From CAVVAL01 sp963742725 (GTDB taxonomy: Bacteria > Actinomycetota > Actinomycetes > Mycobacteriales > Cryptosporangiaceae), in the NCBI GenBank assembly GCA_963742725.1, contig CAVUMX010000001.1:186001-250000 (forward strand): DNA of 64,000 bases, written 5' to 3'. Shown here piece after piece: positions 43,493 through 52,135 of the stretch (within the stretch, counting starts at the first letter, position 1; the number at the start of each line of letters is the position of its first letter). The position numbers and the translations under genes were made by a program. The notes under the pieces were generated by a model that did no database searches, was not told the DNA's origin, and saw nothing but the letters and a program-made list of their open reading frames with translations.

Positions 43493-44413
43493 TCAGCTGA
43501 TCTTGTAATACGCAAGCCTCATGCTAACGGTCTCTAGGGGATGCGCGTCCTTCACTGTTGTCTTCAGGAGCAGGTCAAACCCTTCCTTGGTCATGTATTG
43601 AACAGCGGTTGCGGGTTCCCTGAGGTAGTGATGTCTGGCAACGGTCCAAATGGTGTCAATGTACCGGACCGCAAGGTTTATGAGCAGGAGAACTTTTGTG
43701 ATGTTCACGAATCTAGTCGTCGTGTGCCAATGATCGGATTTCACCTCGAGGTAATCAACCGCCGGCCCCTCACCTTCGATTAGCAGTGAGCCATCTTTAG
43801 CGTCCAGACCGAACGCCACCGTACCTGCAACTACTGCAAGACCATGCTTAGCCGAATTGTAGAGATTTCCTTCAGACAGGAGGTGGCCCGCTAGAACCGC
43901 GAGCTGCCGCGAGATTTCCGCCGCCGCCTTGGCTAGTTCATCGTTACCAGCCTCAAGACCGCGACCAAGGAAGACGCGGGCCACATTCTCGACGTTCTCC
44001 GTGGAGGTGGGGAGTTCGGTGAATTGTGCAAGACGCCTCTTGAACTCGGCGAAACTCCTGAGACGAGCGGCTTCAAGCCAAGGGCACGGTGGGCGTCCTG
44101 CATGAGCGAAAAGCAACCGAAAAAGCGCCTCGCATGAATGATGCAGTAAGACTTCAGCGTCGGTCACAACGTAGGCTAGGAGTTCGTGCTCATCGTCTTG
44201 CGCGTCGATGGCCGGCTGAATGTGCGCGCGCAGCTTGCCGTATTGCACTCCTTCTACCATGAGCCTATCAAGTTCTTCCGAACGCCCTGCGGCGAGTAGG
44301 AGAAGATGCAATCTGGATCGAAAGTAGGCTGCGGGATTTCCTCCGTAGAATCTTCTGTTGAGCTCAGCGAACTGAGCCGAGGCTAGACGCTGATCTTCCG
44401 GCCGAGGTGCCAT
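43493..44413 (-). CDS. Hypothetical island protein, HEPN-like features
   Basis: A 306-residue all-helical protein. The central part reads LLHHSCEALFRLLFAHAG, containing an R-x4-H (RLLFAH), the spacing of HEPN ribonuclease motifs. LYNSAKHGLAVVAG follows, a pattern found in helical proteins of abortive-infection loci. The C-terminus (SMRLAYYKIS) is charged. The base composition is clearly less GC-rich than the chromosome. A defence function is a guess from motif spacing and location in a tRNA island. Confidence 0.6.
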   Translation of the reverse strand: MAPRPEDQRLASAQFAELNRRFYGGNPAAYFRSRLHLLLLAAGRSEELDRLMVEGVQYGKLRAHIQPAIDAQDDEHELLAYVVTDAEVLLHHSCEALFRLLFAHAGRPPCPWLEAARLRSFAEFKRRLAQFTELPTSTENVENVARVFLGRGLEAGNDELAKAAAEISRQLAVLAGHLLSEGNLYNSAKHGLAVVAGTVAFGLDAKDGSLLIEGEGPAVDYLEVKSDHWHTTTRFVNITKVLLLINLAVRYIDTIWTVARHHYLREPATAVQYMTKEGFDLLLKTTVKDAHPLETVSMRLAYYKIS

Positions 44414-45349
44414 ATACGCCCCTAACGAAGCTTCGAGCTGCCCGAAATCGCTGCGCGCCAGGTCCCGCCCGCTCCGGGCGCAATTGTCTGATTGTTACGA
44501 GTCGACCATGGGCTGTGAAGCGACCTGTGCAAGTGGTGCCGCGTCAAGAACCATGCAGGCACCTTACGGCCGCCGAGATGAGCCACGGGTCAGCAAACAA
44601 ACTTCTCACTCCCTAACCCTCCCCCTCCTCCTGGTCGTCGCGCTGCCCCGGCGAGAATCCTGGTCGCCCCGGGTCCAGTCGGACCGGTCCCTGAGCTGGT
44701 GACCGTCGCTGGCCGGCTCGCATAGCTGGGCGTCGGTCATCCCCTTCCTGGCCTGGTGCGCGGGCAGAGCTGCACTGGATGCCTCCTGGCATTCCTGAAA
44801 GCTCCTCGCCCCGCCGGCCTGCCGGGCGGCCCCGCGTGGGGTAGGGGCCCCGCAGCGGGGTCGCCCGAAGCAGAGAGCCGGCGGGGGCGCGAAGGCGACT
44901 TCCGGCACGATGTGCCGCGAAGCGAGGTCACCCCAAGGTGAACTGCTCCGGACCCTGACAACCTCGGCACGGGTTCGGGACAGACACGAATGATCAGGGA
45001 GAGCATCGCCGGCACTGCGAACGGTTCACCGTGTCTTCGGGCACCGGGTTCCGCTTCGGCTCACCGTGGCACGATCAGCGTTCATCCTCGCGCGGGCATC
45101 AGCTCGCGCTTTTCGTGCTGCCGACGAACCTCCTCCCCAGCTCCCCTTCCCCTCGGTCACCCCCTCCGCGCGCCGCGTAGCGGCGCGCCTTGACCTCGTA
45201 AGGAAAGTTTCAACCTGCACCTACGGCGGCCGGTGGCCGGCATCTTGCCATCATGCCGAGTTGGGGTAAAGTGGCATCATGGCGAGCTTGTTGCCCGGCT
45301 CGCCTGCACTCTGGGGAGAGTGATCACGGCTGGACTGCGAGGCGATCCC
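44414..45349. other. 936-base interval inside the island
   Basis: No convincing gene. The middle (about 44740-44930) is a very GC-rich stretch with open frames on both strands but no start context or motifs. The right end holds the operator-like repeats of the toxin-antitoxin pair and a 14-codon open frame (ATG 45280 to TGA 45322). Confidence 0.5.
45247..45283 (+). promoter_or_regulatory. Paired inverted sites upstream of the toxin-antitoxin genes
   Basis: gccatcatgcc (45247-45257) and ggcatcatggc (45273-45283) are near-perfect inverted copies, and each is itself nearly palindromic. They flank ttggggtaaag. This is the arrangement expected for autorepression by a toxin-antitoxin complex. Confidence 0.55.
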
Positions 45350-45610
45350 GTGGAAGAACTAATTGAATTGGATGACCGAAGGCGAGTAGCACTTGGAAAG
45401 GTAGGTAAGCCTGAGCATCGCCGATACATCGCAGAGACGCACTCGGATGGGACGATTGTTCTTAAGCCGGCCATCGTGGTAACGGAGGCGCAAGTCCGGC
45501 TATGGGCAAATCCCGAGGTAGGTGCGCTACTTGATGCTGAGGTGGACGCACATAGGGCTGACCCTTCAACGAGTGTTCGAGGTCGTGGCATCCCCAAGCG
45601 CAGGAGTTGA
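45350..45610 (+). CDS. AbrB-like putative antitoxin
   Basis: An 86-residue protein with a swapped-hairpin style N-terminus, ELDDRRRVALGKVG, then AETHSDGTIVLKPAIVVTEAQ. A helical acidic tail (ALLDAEVDAHRAD) could bind a toxin. The GTG at 45350 has GAGG seven bases upstream; GTG 45320 overlaps a tiny upstream frame. It ends four bases before the next gene. The pairing of a small DNA-binding protein with a small basic/acidic partner suggests a type II toxin-antitoxin unit. Confidence 0.6.
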   Translation: MEELIELDDRRRVALGKVGKPEHRRYIAETHSDGTIVLKPAIVVTEAQVRLWANPEVGALLDAEVDAHRADPSTSVRGRGIPKRRS

Positions 45611-45613
45611 CCA

Positions 45614-45931
45614 ATGGGCCTGGTGCCCGTCTACCGCCCCGCTGTAGGCAAGCTGCTTGATGAGCTTGAGATCGGGGAGAACGAAAAGCTGTGGAATGCC
45701 ATCGTTGACACACTGACGATGATTTGCGACAACACGGATGACGGGACCGGGAAGGCCTACCGGATTCGCAACCATCGCGGGGACAAGGCATTCTGGGCAG
45801 TCAGAGTTCCGTGCGACGAACCTGCTGACTGGTACGTACTGTGGGACGAAGAGTTCGACAAAGAGGAGGATGCGCAGGCCGCGATCTTCTACTTCATTGG
45901 CGCACTGCCGCATGGGACTGTACGCGGATAG
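45614..45931 (+). CDS. Putative toxin partner, unknown family
   Basis: A 105-residue protein starting MGLVPVYRPAVGKLLDELEIG. A central YRIRNHRGDKAFWAVRVPCDE recalls the beta strands of RelE-like RNases, and an acidic FDKEEDAQAAIFYFIGAL helix closes it. I cannot place it in a named family. It is cotranscribed with the antitoxin-like gene just upstream. Confidence 0.55.
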   Translation: MGLVPVYRPAVGKLLDELEIGENEKLWNAIVDTLTMICDNTDDGTGKAYRIRNHRGDKAFWAVRVPCDEPADWYVLWDEEFDKEEDAQAAIFYFIGALPHGTVRG

Positions 45932-46038
45932 AGGCCAGGCCGATTTCGAGGCTCCTCGGGGATGACTCTCCCGAGGAGCCGCGAAATTTGGCGATTAGGG
46001 TTCGACCAGCCCAGCCATGAGCGAAATTTACCGAATAA

Positions 46039-46554
46039 TTATGCCGCACCCGAGCACCGCTCGATTACCGTCGCAATGGGCGCTCCGTACACAATCGGCA
46101 CGTCGTCATCCAACAACGGTTGCAATCCGCAGGAAGCAAAGAATTGGCGACGTGGACCCTGATCGCCGTGGTGATTCACTTGGAGCGCCAGGTACCGAAC
46201 GCCGGCCACCTCTGCGTCACCTGCGAAGACCTTCATAAGCTGCTGGCCAATCCCCATGCGACGATAGGCTGGGTCCACTGCCAGGTTGAAAACCCACGCT
46301 CCTTCTTTAGCGCCTATCTGGGGAGCCCATCTGGAGTCGCAATACATCTCGTCGAACCTACCCTCAAGATAACCGGCGACATATTCACCACGAACGGCAA
46401 CATACATAGGCCACTGCGTGGCGTTGCCTAGATCGATTTCGCCAACCAGTTCGGCGGCAGTGCGCTCCCGCCCGACTGCGCGGAGAAGTGTCGCGAGTTT
46501 GGAGCGATCGGCCTCGCGCATCTTGCCGACGTACATCGGTGCTTCAGGACGCAA
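46039..46554 (-). CDS. GNAT-family acetyltransferase
   Basis: A 171-residue N-acetyltransferase with the acetyl-CoA loop VFNLAVDPAYRRMGIGQQLMKVFAGDA and a typical C-terminal CGLQPLLDDDVPIVYG. Substrate unknown. ATG at 46554 or, six codons later, 46536. Base composition fits the island. Confidence 0.82.
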   Translation of the reverse strand: MRPEAPMYVGKMREADRSKLATLLRAVGRERTAAELVGEIDLGNATQWPMYVAVRGEYVAGYLEGRFDEMYCDSRWAPQIGAKEGAWVFNLAVDPAYRRMGIGQQLMKVFAGDAEVAGVRYLALQVNHHGDQGPRRQFFASCGLQPLLDDDVPIVYGAPIATVIERCSGAA

Positions 46555-46740
46555 GGCCCATACTCCACTTCAAGGTCGAGTCCGTCAGGTATCAGGATGG
46601 GGTCTGTGTTAATCTACTCTGCCGTCGGTTCGACCCCGCGATCGGCACCCCATCCATTTTTTCTGGTCGAGTATCCCTACTCCGCAACGGATTGTAGACC
46701 CGCGCAATGCAATGGGAGCCGCAATTGGCCTAGTCAAGAG

Positions 46741-46838
46741 CTATAGGTCAGGAGTCCTACGCTGACGAGTAAGAGCGACACCGGCCAGGACGACAACGAC
46801 TCCGACTACGGACCACACACTGACCAACTCCCGCAGAA
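46741..46838 (-). pseudogene. 3' remnant of a DMT/EamA transporter gene
   Basis: The last 31 codons of a membrane protein remain: LVSVWSVVGVVVVLAGVALTRQRR then TPDL and a stop. This is the final helix and basic tail of EamA-type exporters. The gene is cut exactly at the left inverted repeat of the IS256-type element. Confidence 0.7.
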
Positions 46839-48248
46839 GGGACTGTAAACGAACGGTGTAACTCCTGATCAAGGAGATGCACCTGATGCACTGAACACGA
46901 CGATGACGGTGGCCGATACTGCCGCGGTGGACAAGGACGGGCCGGGTCGCCGGCGGCAGGACATGGCGGTGGCCGATCAGCGGGATCTGGTCGATCGGCT
47001 GGTGGAGCAGGCCCGGGCAGACGGGCCTGCAGCTGACCGGTGAGGGCGGTCTGTTGCAGCAGCTGACCAAGCGGGTCCTGGAGTCCGCGCTCGAGGGCGA
47101 GATCACCGACCACCTGGGCTATGACAAGCACGACCCGATGGGCGTCAACGGCGGGAACTCCCGCAACGGGCACCGCGCCGAAGACGGTGCTGACCGAGGT
47201 CGGCCCGGTCGAGATCGCGGTGCCCCGCGACCGCGACGGCAGCTTCGAGCCGCAGATCGTCAAGAAGCGCCAGCGGCGCCTGGCCGGGGTGGAGGACATG
47301 GTGCTGTCGCTGTCGGCGAAAGGCCTGACCACTGGAGAGATCTCGGCGCATCTGGCTGAGGTCTACGGCGCCGACGTATCCCGGCAGACGATCTCCACCA
47401 TCACCGACAAGGTCATCGAGGGGATGACCGAATGGCAGAACCGGCCCCTGGATCGCGGTCTACCCGGTCGATGTTCCTGGACGCTGATCCACGTCAAGAT
47501 CCGCGACGGGAAGGTCGCCAACCGGCCGATCTACGTGGCCTTAGCGGTCACCGTCGAGGGCACCCGCGACATCCTCGGGCTGTGGGCCGGTGACGGCGGG
47601 GAGGGCGCCAAGTTCTGGCTGCAGGTGCTCACCGAATTGCGTAACCGCGGCGTGGGCGACGTCTGTATGGTCGTCTGCGACGGGCTCAAGGGTCTGCCCG
47701 AGGCGATCGAGGCTACCTGGCCGGCCGCGGTGACTCCAGACGTGTGTGATCCACCTGCTCCGGGCCTCGTTCCGCTACGCCGGCCGGCAGCACTGGGACG
47801 CCATCGCCAAGGCACTGCGGCCCGTCTACACCGCCCCGACCGAGGCCGCCGCCAGGGAACGGTTCGCCGAGTTCACCGAGCGCGTGGGGCGGCAAGTACC
47901 CGGCGATCGTCCGGCTCTGGGAACAACGCCTGGGCCGAGTTCGTGCCGTTCCTGGCCTTCGACGCCGAGATCCGCAAGGTCGTGTGTTCCACCAACGCGA
48001 TCGAGTCGGTCAACGCCCGGATCCGCCGCGCCGTCCGCGCCCGCGGCCACTTCCCCAACGAGCAAGCCGCTCTGAAATGCGTCTACCTCGCGGTGATGAG
48101 CCTGGACCCGACCGGGCAAGGCCGCCGGCGCTGGACGATGCGCTGGAAACCCGCCCTCAACGCCTTCGAGATGACCTTCGAAGGGCGCCTGTCCGCAGGC
48201 CGCAAGTAGATCCCATACCCACGGTTACACCGTTCGTTTGACAGACCC
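46839..48248 (+). mobile_element. IS256-family insertion sequence, about 1.4 kb
   Basis: Imperfect terminal inverted repeats are visible at 46839-46862 and 48224-48248 (core aacgaacggtgtaac in both). Between them lies a decayed Mutator/IS256-type transposase. The 8-base flanks, ccgcagaa and tctcgaac, do not match, so the target duplication is lost. This implies deletion or recombination next to the element. Confidence 0.85.
46903..48209 (+). pseudogene. IS256-family transposase with multiple frameshifts
   Basis: Family blocks are all present but spread over three frames. The N-terminal LVDRLVEQAR is in frame one, LTKRVLESALEGEITDHLGYDKHD in frame two, TISTITDKVIEGMTEWQNRPLD through VCDGLKGLPEAIEATWP in frame three. 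VIHLLRASFRYAGRQHWDAI is next in frame one, then NAIESVNARIRRAVRARGHFPNEQAALK back in frame three. Each change is a net one-base gain, near 47025, 47168, 47733, 47890 and 47930. The protein cannot be made intact. Confidence 0.88.
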
Positions 48249-49444
48249 TCTCGAACTACCGCTACATGATTGAGACGCACATCCTGCCGGAGTTTGCGAA
48301 CCGGGAGCTGGGCAGCCTGACTACCGAGGAGATCACGGTCTGGGAGTTGTCGATTGTGGAAGGCGGCTTGTCTCGGCGAACGGCGCGCGATGCGCGATCC
48401 ACCTTCACGGCTGCCCTGTCCGATGCGATCCCTAAGCACATACAGACGAATCCGGCGGCTCGAAAGCGGGGCAAGGGCCGAAAGGGGCATCGCAGAGTAG
48501 AGCGCATCATGAAGCAGGAGAAGGCTTGGCCGAGTCCGCTACAGGCGCTGCTCATTGCCGAGCGGGGCGCGGCGTTGTCCGGGGACGATACGGACTTCGT
48601 CATGTTGACGACGCTGGCCTACACCGGAATGCGGTGGAGCGAGGTCGTGGGTTTGCCACCCGCGTGCATCAAGGGCGATGTGATCGACGTGCATTGGAAG
48701 CTCTATGAACTTCGCAGTCAGTTCTACGCTGGTCCGCCTAAGGACGGGTCGATGCGCACGGTCGACATTCCGCCGTTTCTCAAGGCGCTGTTGAAGGCGC
48801 AGCTCGACGCGCGAGAGAACCGCCACTGTACGTGCAAGCAGCGGCCCGGGAGTGACCCGCGCGTTGCCTGGTGCACGGGCAGCGACTTCGCCTTCTTGGG
48901 GCCGCAACAGGGGCACTACCGCAGATCGAACTACGCCGAGCGAGTGATGCGCCCTGCGGCTGATGGCTGGTATCCGAAGAAGGTGGGTCCGCGCGCACGC
49001 CCATCGATGCCCGTCCTGGTCGACCTCGACGGCGCCTGGCCGGGACAGCCGATGCCGCCGTGGCCGGCGAACGTATCCCACCTGCCGCTGTACGAGCCGC
49101 CCCGCGCTCGTGGTCGCCGACGCATTCCGGACGACGCCCAGCTCGCCTCGTGGGCGCCTGTGCTGTCCGGACTCACTCCGCACGGCCTGCGGCACGGGCA
49201 CCAAACGTGGATGGAGGAGGCACGGACTCCGGAGGTGCTCAAGGCTGAGCGGATGGGTCATGAGGTGCCCGGGATGCGCGGTGTGTACGCGCACGTGAGT
49301 CCGGCGATGCGCCGCGAGCTGGTGGCGGTTCTGCAAGGACTGTGGGAGTCGGCTCTTGACGCCCGGGCGGCGATCGCGCCTCGCTCGATCGTTCCGACGC
49401 TCGACGCGTTGCTGACCGCTCGACAGCCCGAACGCAACGCATAG
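48249..49444 (+). pseudogene. Tyrosine integrase truncated at the 5' end by the IS element
   Basis: The open frame (an ATG at 48266 lies inside it) gives nearly 400 residues of a phage-type integrase. It starts mid-domain at SNYRYMIETHILPEFANRELG, the SAM-like core-binding domain. The catalytic domain is whole: R in TGMRWSEVVGL, H-x-x-R in HGLRHGHQTW and the tyrosine in RGVYAHVSPAMR. The N-terminal arm-binding part and natural start are missing, replaced by the IS end. It sits 100 bases from tRNA-Val, as expected for the integrase of the element. Confidence 0.85.
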
Positions 49445-49498
49445 TGATGGGAGTCGGCTCCCAAATCGCTCCCAGAATCGGACATCTGAAAGACGAAC

Positions 49499-49524
49499 GG
49501 CCCGTCCCTTGTTCGGGACGGGCC
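49499..49524 (+). terminator. Hairpin terminator after the integrase
   Basis: A perfect 10-bp stem, ggcccgtccc and gggacgggcc around ttgttc, is followed by ttct. It lies between the integrase stop and the tRNA. Confidence 0.8.
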
Positions 49525-49544
49525 TTCTGACCTGGCGCTTCTCG

Positions 49545-49589
49545 GGTGGGCGATACTGGGATCGAACCAGTGACCCCTTCGGTGTGAAC
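49545..49589. repeat. Right attachment repeat (attR), within tRNA-Val(CAC)
   Basis: Exact 45-base copy of 42025-42069, lying within the intact tRNA gene. The two copies bound the island. Confidence 0.9.
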
Positions 49590-49618
49590 GAAGTGCTCTC
49601 CCGCTGAGCTAATCGCCC
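49547..49618 (-). tRNA. tRNA-Val (anticodon CAC)
   Basis: A full cloverleaf of 72 nt: acceptor GGGCGAT/ATCGCCC, D arm GCTC/GAGC, anticodon stem CTTCG/CGAAG with loop TTCACAC, T arm ACTGG-TTCGATC-CCAGT. CCA is not encoded. The 3' half is the integration target of the neighbouring island. Confidence 0.96.
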
Positions 49619-49647
49619 GGGAACGTGGAGTACCTTACCTGATCCCG

Positions 49648-50022
49648 TCAGGCGAAGGGGAATCCCCTCCAGCCCATGCTGTACGCGCCAGCGACGACAA
49701 GCCCGGCGAGCAGGACGAACCCGGCGAGCCCCACGAGCCCCCGTACGGCAAGGGACTGTTTCTTGATCCAGTCGGTCCAGCCGAGCACGTGGCGCTTCGT
49801 GTACGCGAGGAGCCGGCGGGCCCAGGCGAACTCGGTGCCGAGGATGCCGAGCCCGAGGAACACGACGACCCAGCCGGGGCCGGGCGCGGGGATCATGATG
49901 ATGCCGGCCACGAGGACGGCGCCGCCGACGAGGGCGACGGCGATCCGGTAGACCCAGCCGAGGATGGGGTGGGCGCGGATCCGGTCCCGGAAGCCGAGCC
50001 GTTCGGCGACGACCTCCAGCAC
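49648..50022 (-). CDS. PGPGW-type membrane protein (TIGR02611-like)
   Basis: A 124-residue protein with three hydrophobic segments. It carries the family signature MIPAPGPGWVVVFLGLGILGTEFAWA (PGPGW). Found widely in actinobacteria, function unknown. The GTG at 50022 (VLEVVAERLGF) has no strong ribosome-binding site, but no other start is in frame nearby. Confidence 0.8.
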   Translation of the reverse strand: MLEVVAERLGFRDRIRAHPILGWVYRIAVALVGGAVLVAGIIMIPAPGPGWVVVFLGLGILGTEFAWARRLLAYTKRHVLGWTDWIKKQSLAVRGLVGLAGFVLLAGLVVAGAYSMGWRGFPFA

Positions 50023-50078
50023 GCTGTCGTCGTGCGGTGAATCGTCGAACGCCGGGCGGATCCGGTGCTTTGACTCGC

Positions 50079-50873
50079 TCAGGTCACTGCCTTTCCCTGT
50101 GCCATCACGTTCGTCGGCCGCGCCGGCAATCCGTCCTGTCGGGGCTCGATGCTGACCGCGAACGTGTCAATTCCACCTGCCACCGACGGTAGCCGACCGG
50201 CGCCAGCCAGCGAGACGCCGGCCTGGTGGACGTCGAACGCGGTCATCGCCGTCGGCTCGCCGCTGTCGCCGACCATCCAGAGCACGTACCGGTTCTTGTC
50301 CGGATCGTTACGGTCCATGTTGTGGCTGATCACTTCCATGGTGCCGTTGTGCACGACCACGTACGCGACGGGCGGCCCGCCGCTGGTCGGCGACAGCCCG
50401 GACACCTGCGCCCCAGGCCGTAGCAGCCGCTCGAGCACCTCGGCGTCCGCGCGCAGCCGGGCGGCCTGGCGGTCGGCTCGGGCGTCCTGGTCGCGGGTCT
50501 GCTGGTACTGCACGATGTTCCCGGCGCCCAGTACCAGCGCGATCACCGCCGCCGCGGCCGCTAGCCAGCGAACCGGCGACGACCGCCGCGGCGCCAGCGG
50601 AACCACGACCGGACGAGCTGGAAGGTCCCGCGCGACCTCGGCGTGGATCCGCTCACCGAGGCGGGCCGGCGGTTCGGCGGCGGGTGACAGGTAGGCCAGC
50701 TCGGTGACGGCCTCCTCGTAGCCGGCGATCGCGTCCTGGCAGGTAGTACAGCCGGGCAGGTGCGCGGCGAACCGCGCCTCGTCGTCCGGTTCCAGCGCGT
50801 GCAGCGCCCAGCCCGCGGCCAGTTCCTCGTAGTCGTCGTGGCCGGACGGCTCAGGTCGGGGGTACATCGTCAT
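50079..50873 (-). CDS. Anti-sigma factor, RskA-like
   Basis: A 264-residue membrane protein. The N-terminal zinc-type anti-sigma domain has H-x3-C-x2-C (HLPGCTTC), one membrane helix follows at about 104-122 (WLAAAAAVIALVLGAGNIV), and then an RskA-like extracellular domain. It should hold the upstream sigma factor inactive until regulated proteolysis. Its start overlaps the sigma stop by four bases. Confidence 0.88.
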   Translation of the reverse strand: MTMYPRPEPSGHDDYEELAAGWALHALEPDDEARFAAHLPGCTTCQDAIAGYEEAVTELAYLSPAAEPPARLGERIHAEVARDLPARPVVVPLAPRRSSPVRWLAAAAAVIALVLGAGNIVQYQQTRDQDARADRQAARLRADAEVLERLLRPGAQVSGLSPTSGGPPVAYVVVHNGTMEVISHNMDRNDPDKNRYVLWMVGDSGEPTAMTAFDVHQAGVSLAGAGRLPSVAGGIDTFAVSIEPRQDGLPARPTNVMAQGKAVT

Positions 50874-51511
50874 CGTTCCTCCCCTTCCGACCGTCGCGCG
50901 GCGCCGAGCGCTTCGGCGAGACGCCGCATACCCAGCAGCATCCTGGTCTTCACCGTGCCGAGCGGCGCCCCGGTCAGCGCCGCCACCTCTCTCTGGGTGT
51001 ACCCCCCGTAGTACGCGAGTGCCAGTGCCTCACGCTGGGGTTCGGGAAGATCCTTCAACGCGCCGCGCACCTGCTCGCGCCGCATCTGCCGCCACACTTC
51101 CTCGTCAACCCCTGTTTGAGCGGACGGGTCGTCCAGCGCGCCCGCCGCCTCCTCGGCCGCCTGGTTGCGGCGCCGCCGGAACGACTCCTCGCGCCGTACC
51201 GCGTCGACGGCCTTGTGATGTGTCACCGACAGGAGCCAGCTCGCGAACCCGCCGCGCGAACGGTCGAATCGTCCTGGATCGCGCCAAAGGCTGAGGAACA
51301 CCTCCTGGACGACGTCTTCGGCGAACCCGTCGTCGCCGATGATCCGGCGGGCGAGCGCGAACGCCGGCCGGCCGTACCGGGCGTACAGCAGGTCGATCGC
51401 CTCGGGACGCCGCGCCACGACCGCCCTGACCAGGCTGTCATCACCCGTCGTGGCGTCAAGACTCCCGTCGGGCACACCGGCGTTGCCGGGTGCGGCGGGC
51501 GGCTGGGTCAC
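50870..51511 (-). CDS. ECF sigma factor, SigK-like
   Basis: A 213-residue group 4 sigma factor. Region 2 is FALARRIIGDDGFAEDVVQEVFLSLWR then FASWLLSVTHHKAVDAVRR. Region 4 is LKDLPEPQREALALAYYGGYTQREVAALTG with recognition helix PLGTVKTRMLLGMRRL. I chose the GTG at 51511 (VTQPPAAPGN), which has AGGAG seven bases upstream; ATGs further up are alternatives. It forms an operon with the RskA-like anti-sigma gene. Confidence 0.9.
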   Translation of the reverse strand: MTQPPAAPGNAGVPDGSLDATTGDDSLVRAVVARRPEAIDLLYARYGRPAFALARRIIGDDGFAEDVVQEVFLSLWRDPGRFDRSRGGFASWLLSVTHHKAVDAVRREESFRRRRNQAAEEAAGALDDPSAQTGVDEEVWRQMRREQVRGALKDLPEPQREALALAYYGGYTQREVAALTGAPLGTVKTRMLLGMRRLAEALGAARRSEGEER

Positions 51512-51688
51512 TCCGGCGCTCCTCACATACATCGTTCGCAGCACAGGCCCATAGCGGATTTCTCACCCCCATGGGGTGCTCCGCTTCACGCTAGCGTGCC
51601 GCGACAGGTTTGCCCGGCGGTGATCGCGGGTACAACGGATATGACTCGGGCTCTGCCCGGCGCAGAGAGTTTCCAGAAAGGTGCCGTG

Positions 51689-52135
51689 ATGCGAAGCCCA
51701 CGTCCGACCCGGGTCCAGGTTGAAGTGTCGCTCTGCCTCGTGGTTCCGGAAGGAAGTGCGCTACCGGTCCAAGCGAGCCTCCGGTATGAACCCACCGATC
51801 CGTACGCGGTGCACGTGGTGTTCCACGCGGGCGACGAGCCGGGCGCCGAGGTGTCCTGGTCGTTCGCGCGGCAGTTGCTCGTCGACGGGCTGACCGAGCC
51901 GTCCGGCATGGGCGACGTCCGGGTGTGGCCGTGGACGAGCGACGAGGGCCCGGTCGCGGCGCTCGCGCTGTCCTCGCCCGATGGGCACGCGCTGTTCGAG
52001 GTACCGCGCCAGAGCCTGGAGAACTTCCTGGCCAGCACCTACACGCAGGTACCGCTCGGCGGTGAGAGCGAGCACCTCGACATCGATGCGACGCTCGCGC
52101 ACCTGCTGGGCGCCAGCGGGAGCGAACCCCGCTAG
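51689..52135 (+). CDS. SsgA/SsgB-family sporulation and cell-division regulator
   Basis: A 148-residue SsgA-like protein. Family blocks are SLRYEPTDPYAVHVVFH, VSWSFARQLLVDGL, GDVRVWPW, and PRQSLENFLASTYTQVPLGGE. SsgB recruits FtsZ in sporulating actinomycetes, and the length and C-terminus fit SsgB best. An AGAAAGG site precedes the ATG. This gene is the clearest sign of a sporulating, filamentous host. Confidence 0.9.
   Translation: MRSPRPTRVQVEVSLCLVVPEGSALPVQASLRYEPTDPYAVHVVFHAGDEPGAEVSWSFARQLLVDGLTEPSGMGDVRVWPWTSDEGPVAALALSSPDGHALFEVPRQSLENFLASTYTQVPLGGESEHLDIDATLAHLLGASGSEPR

Noticed and set aside
44606..44908. Minus-strand frame of 100 codons in the island gap
   Set aside because: Pure GC-rich Ala/Arg/Pro sequence with no start context.
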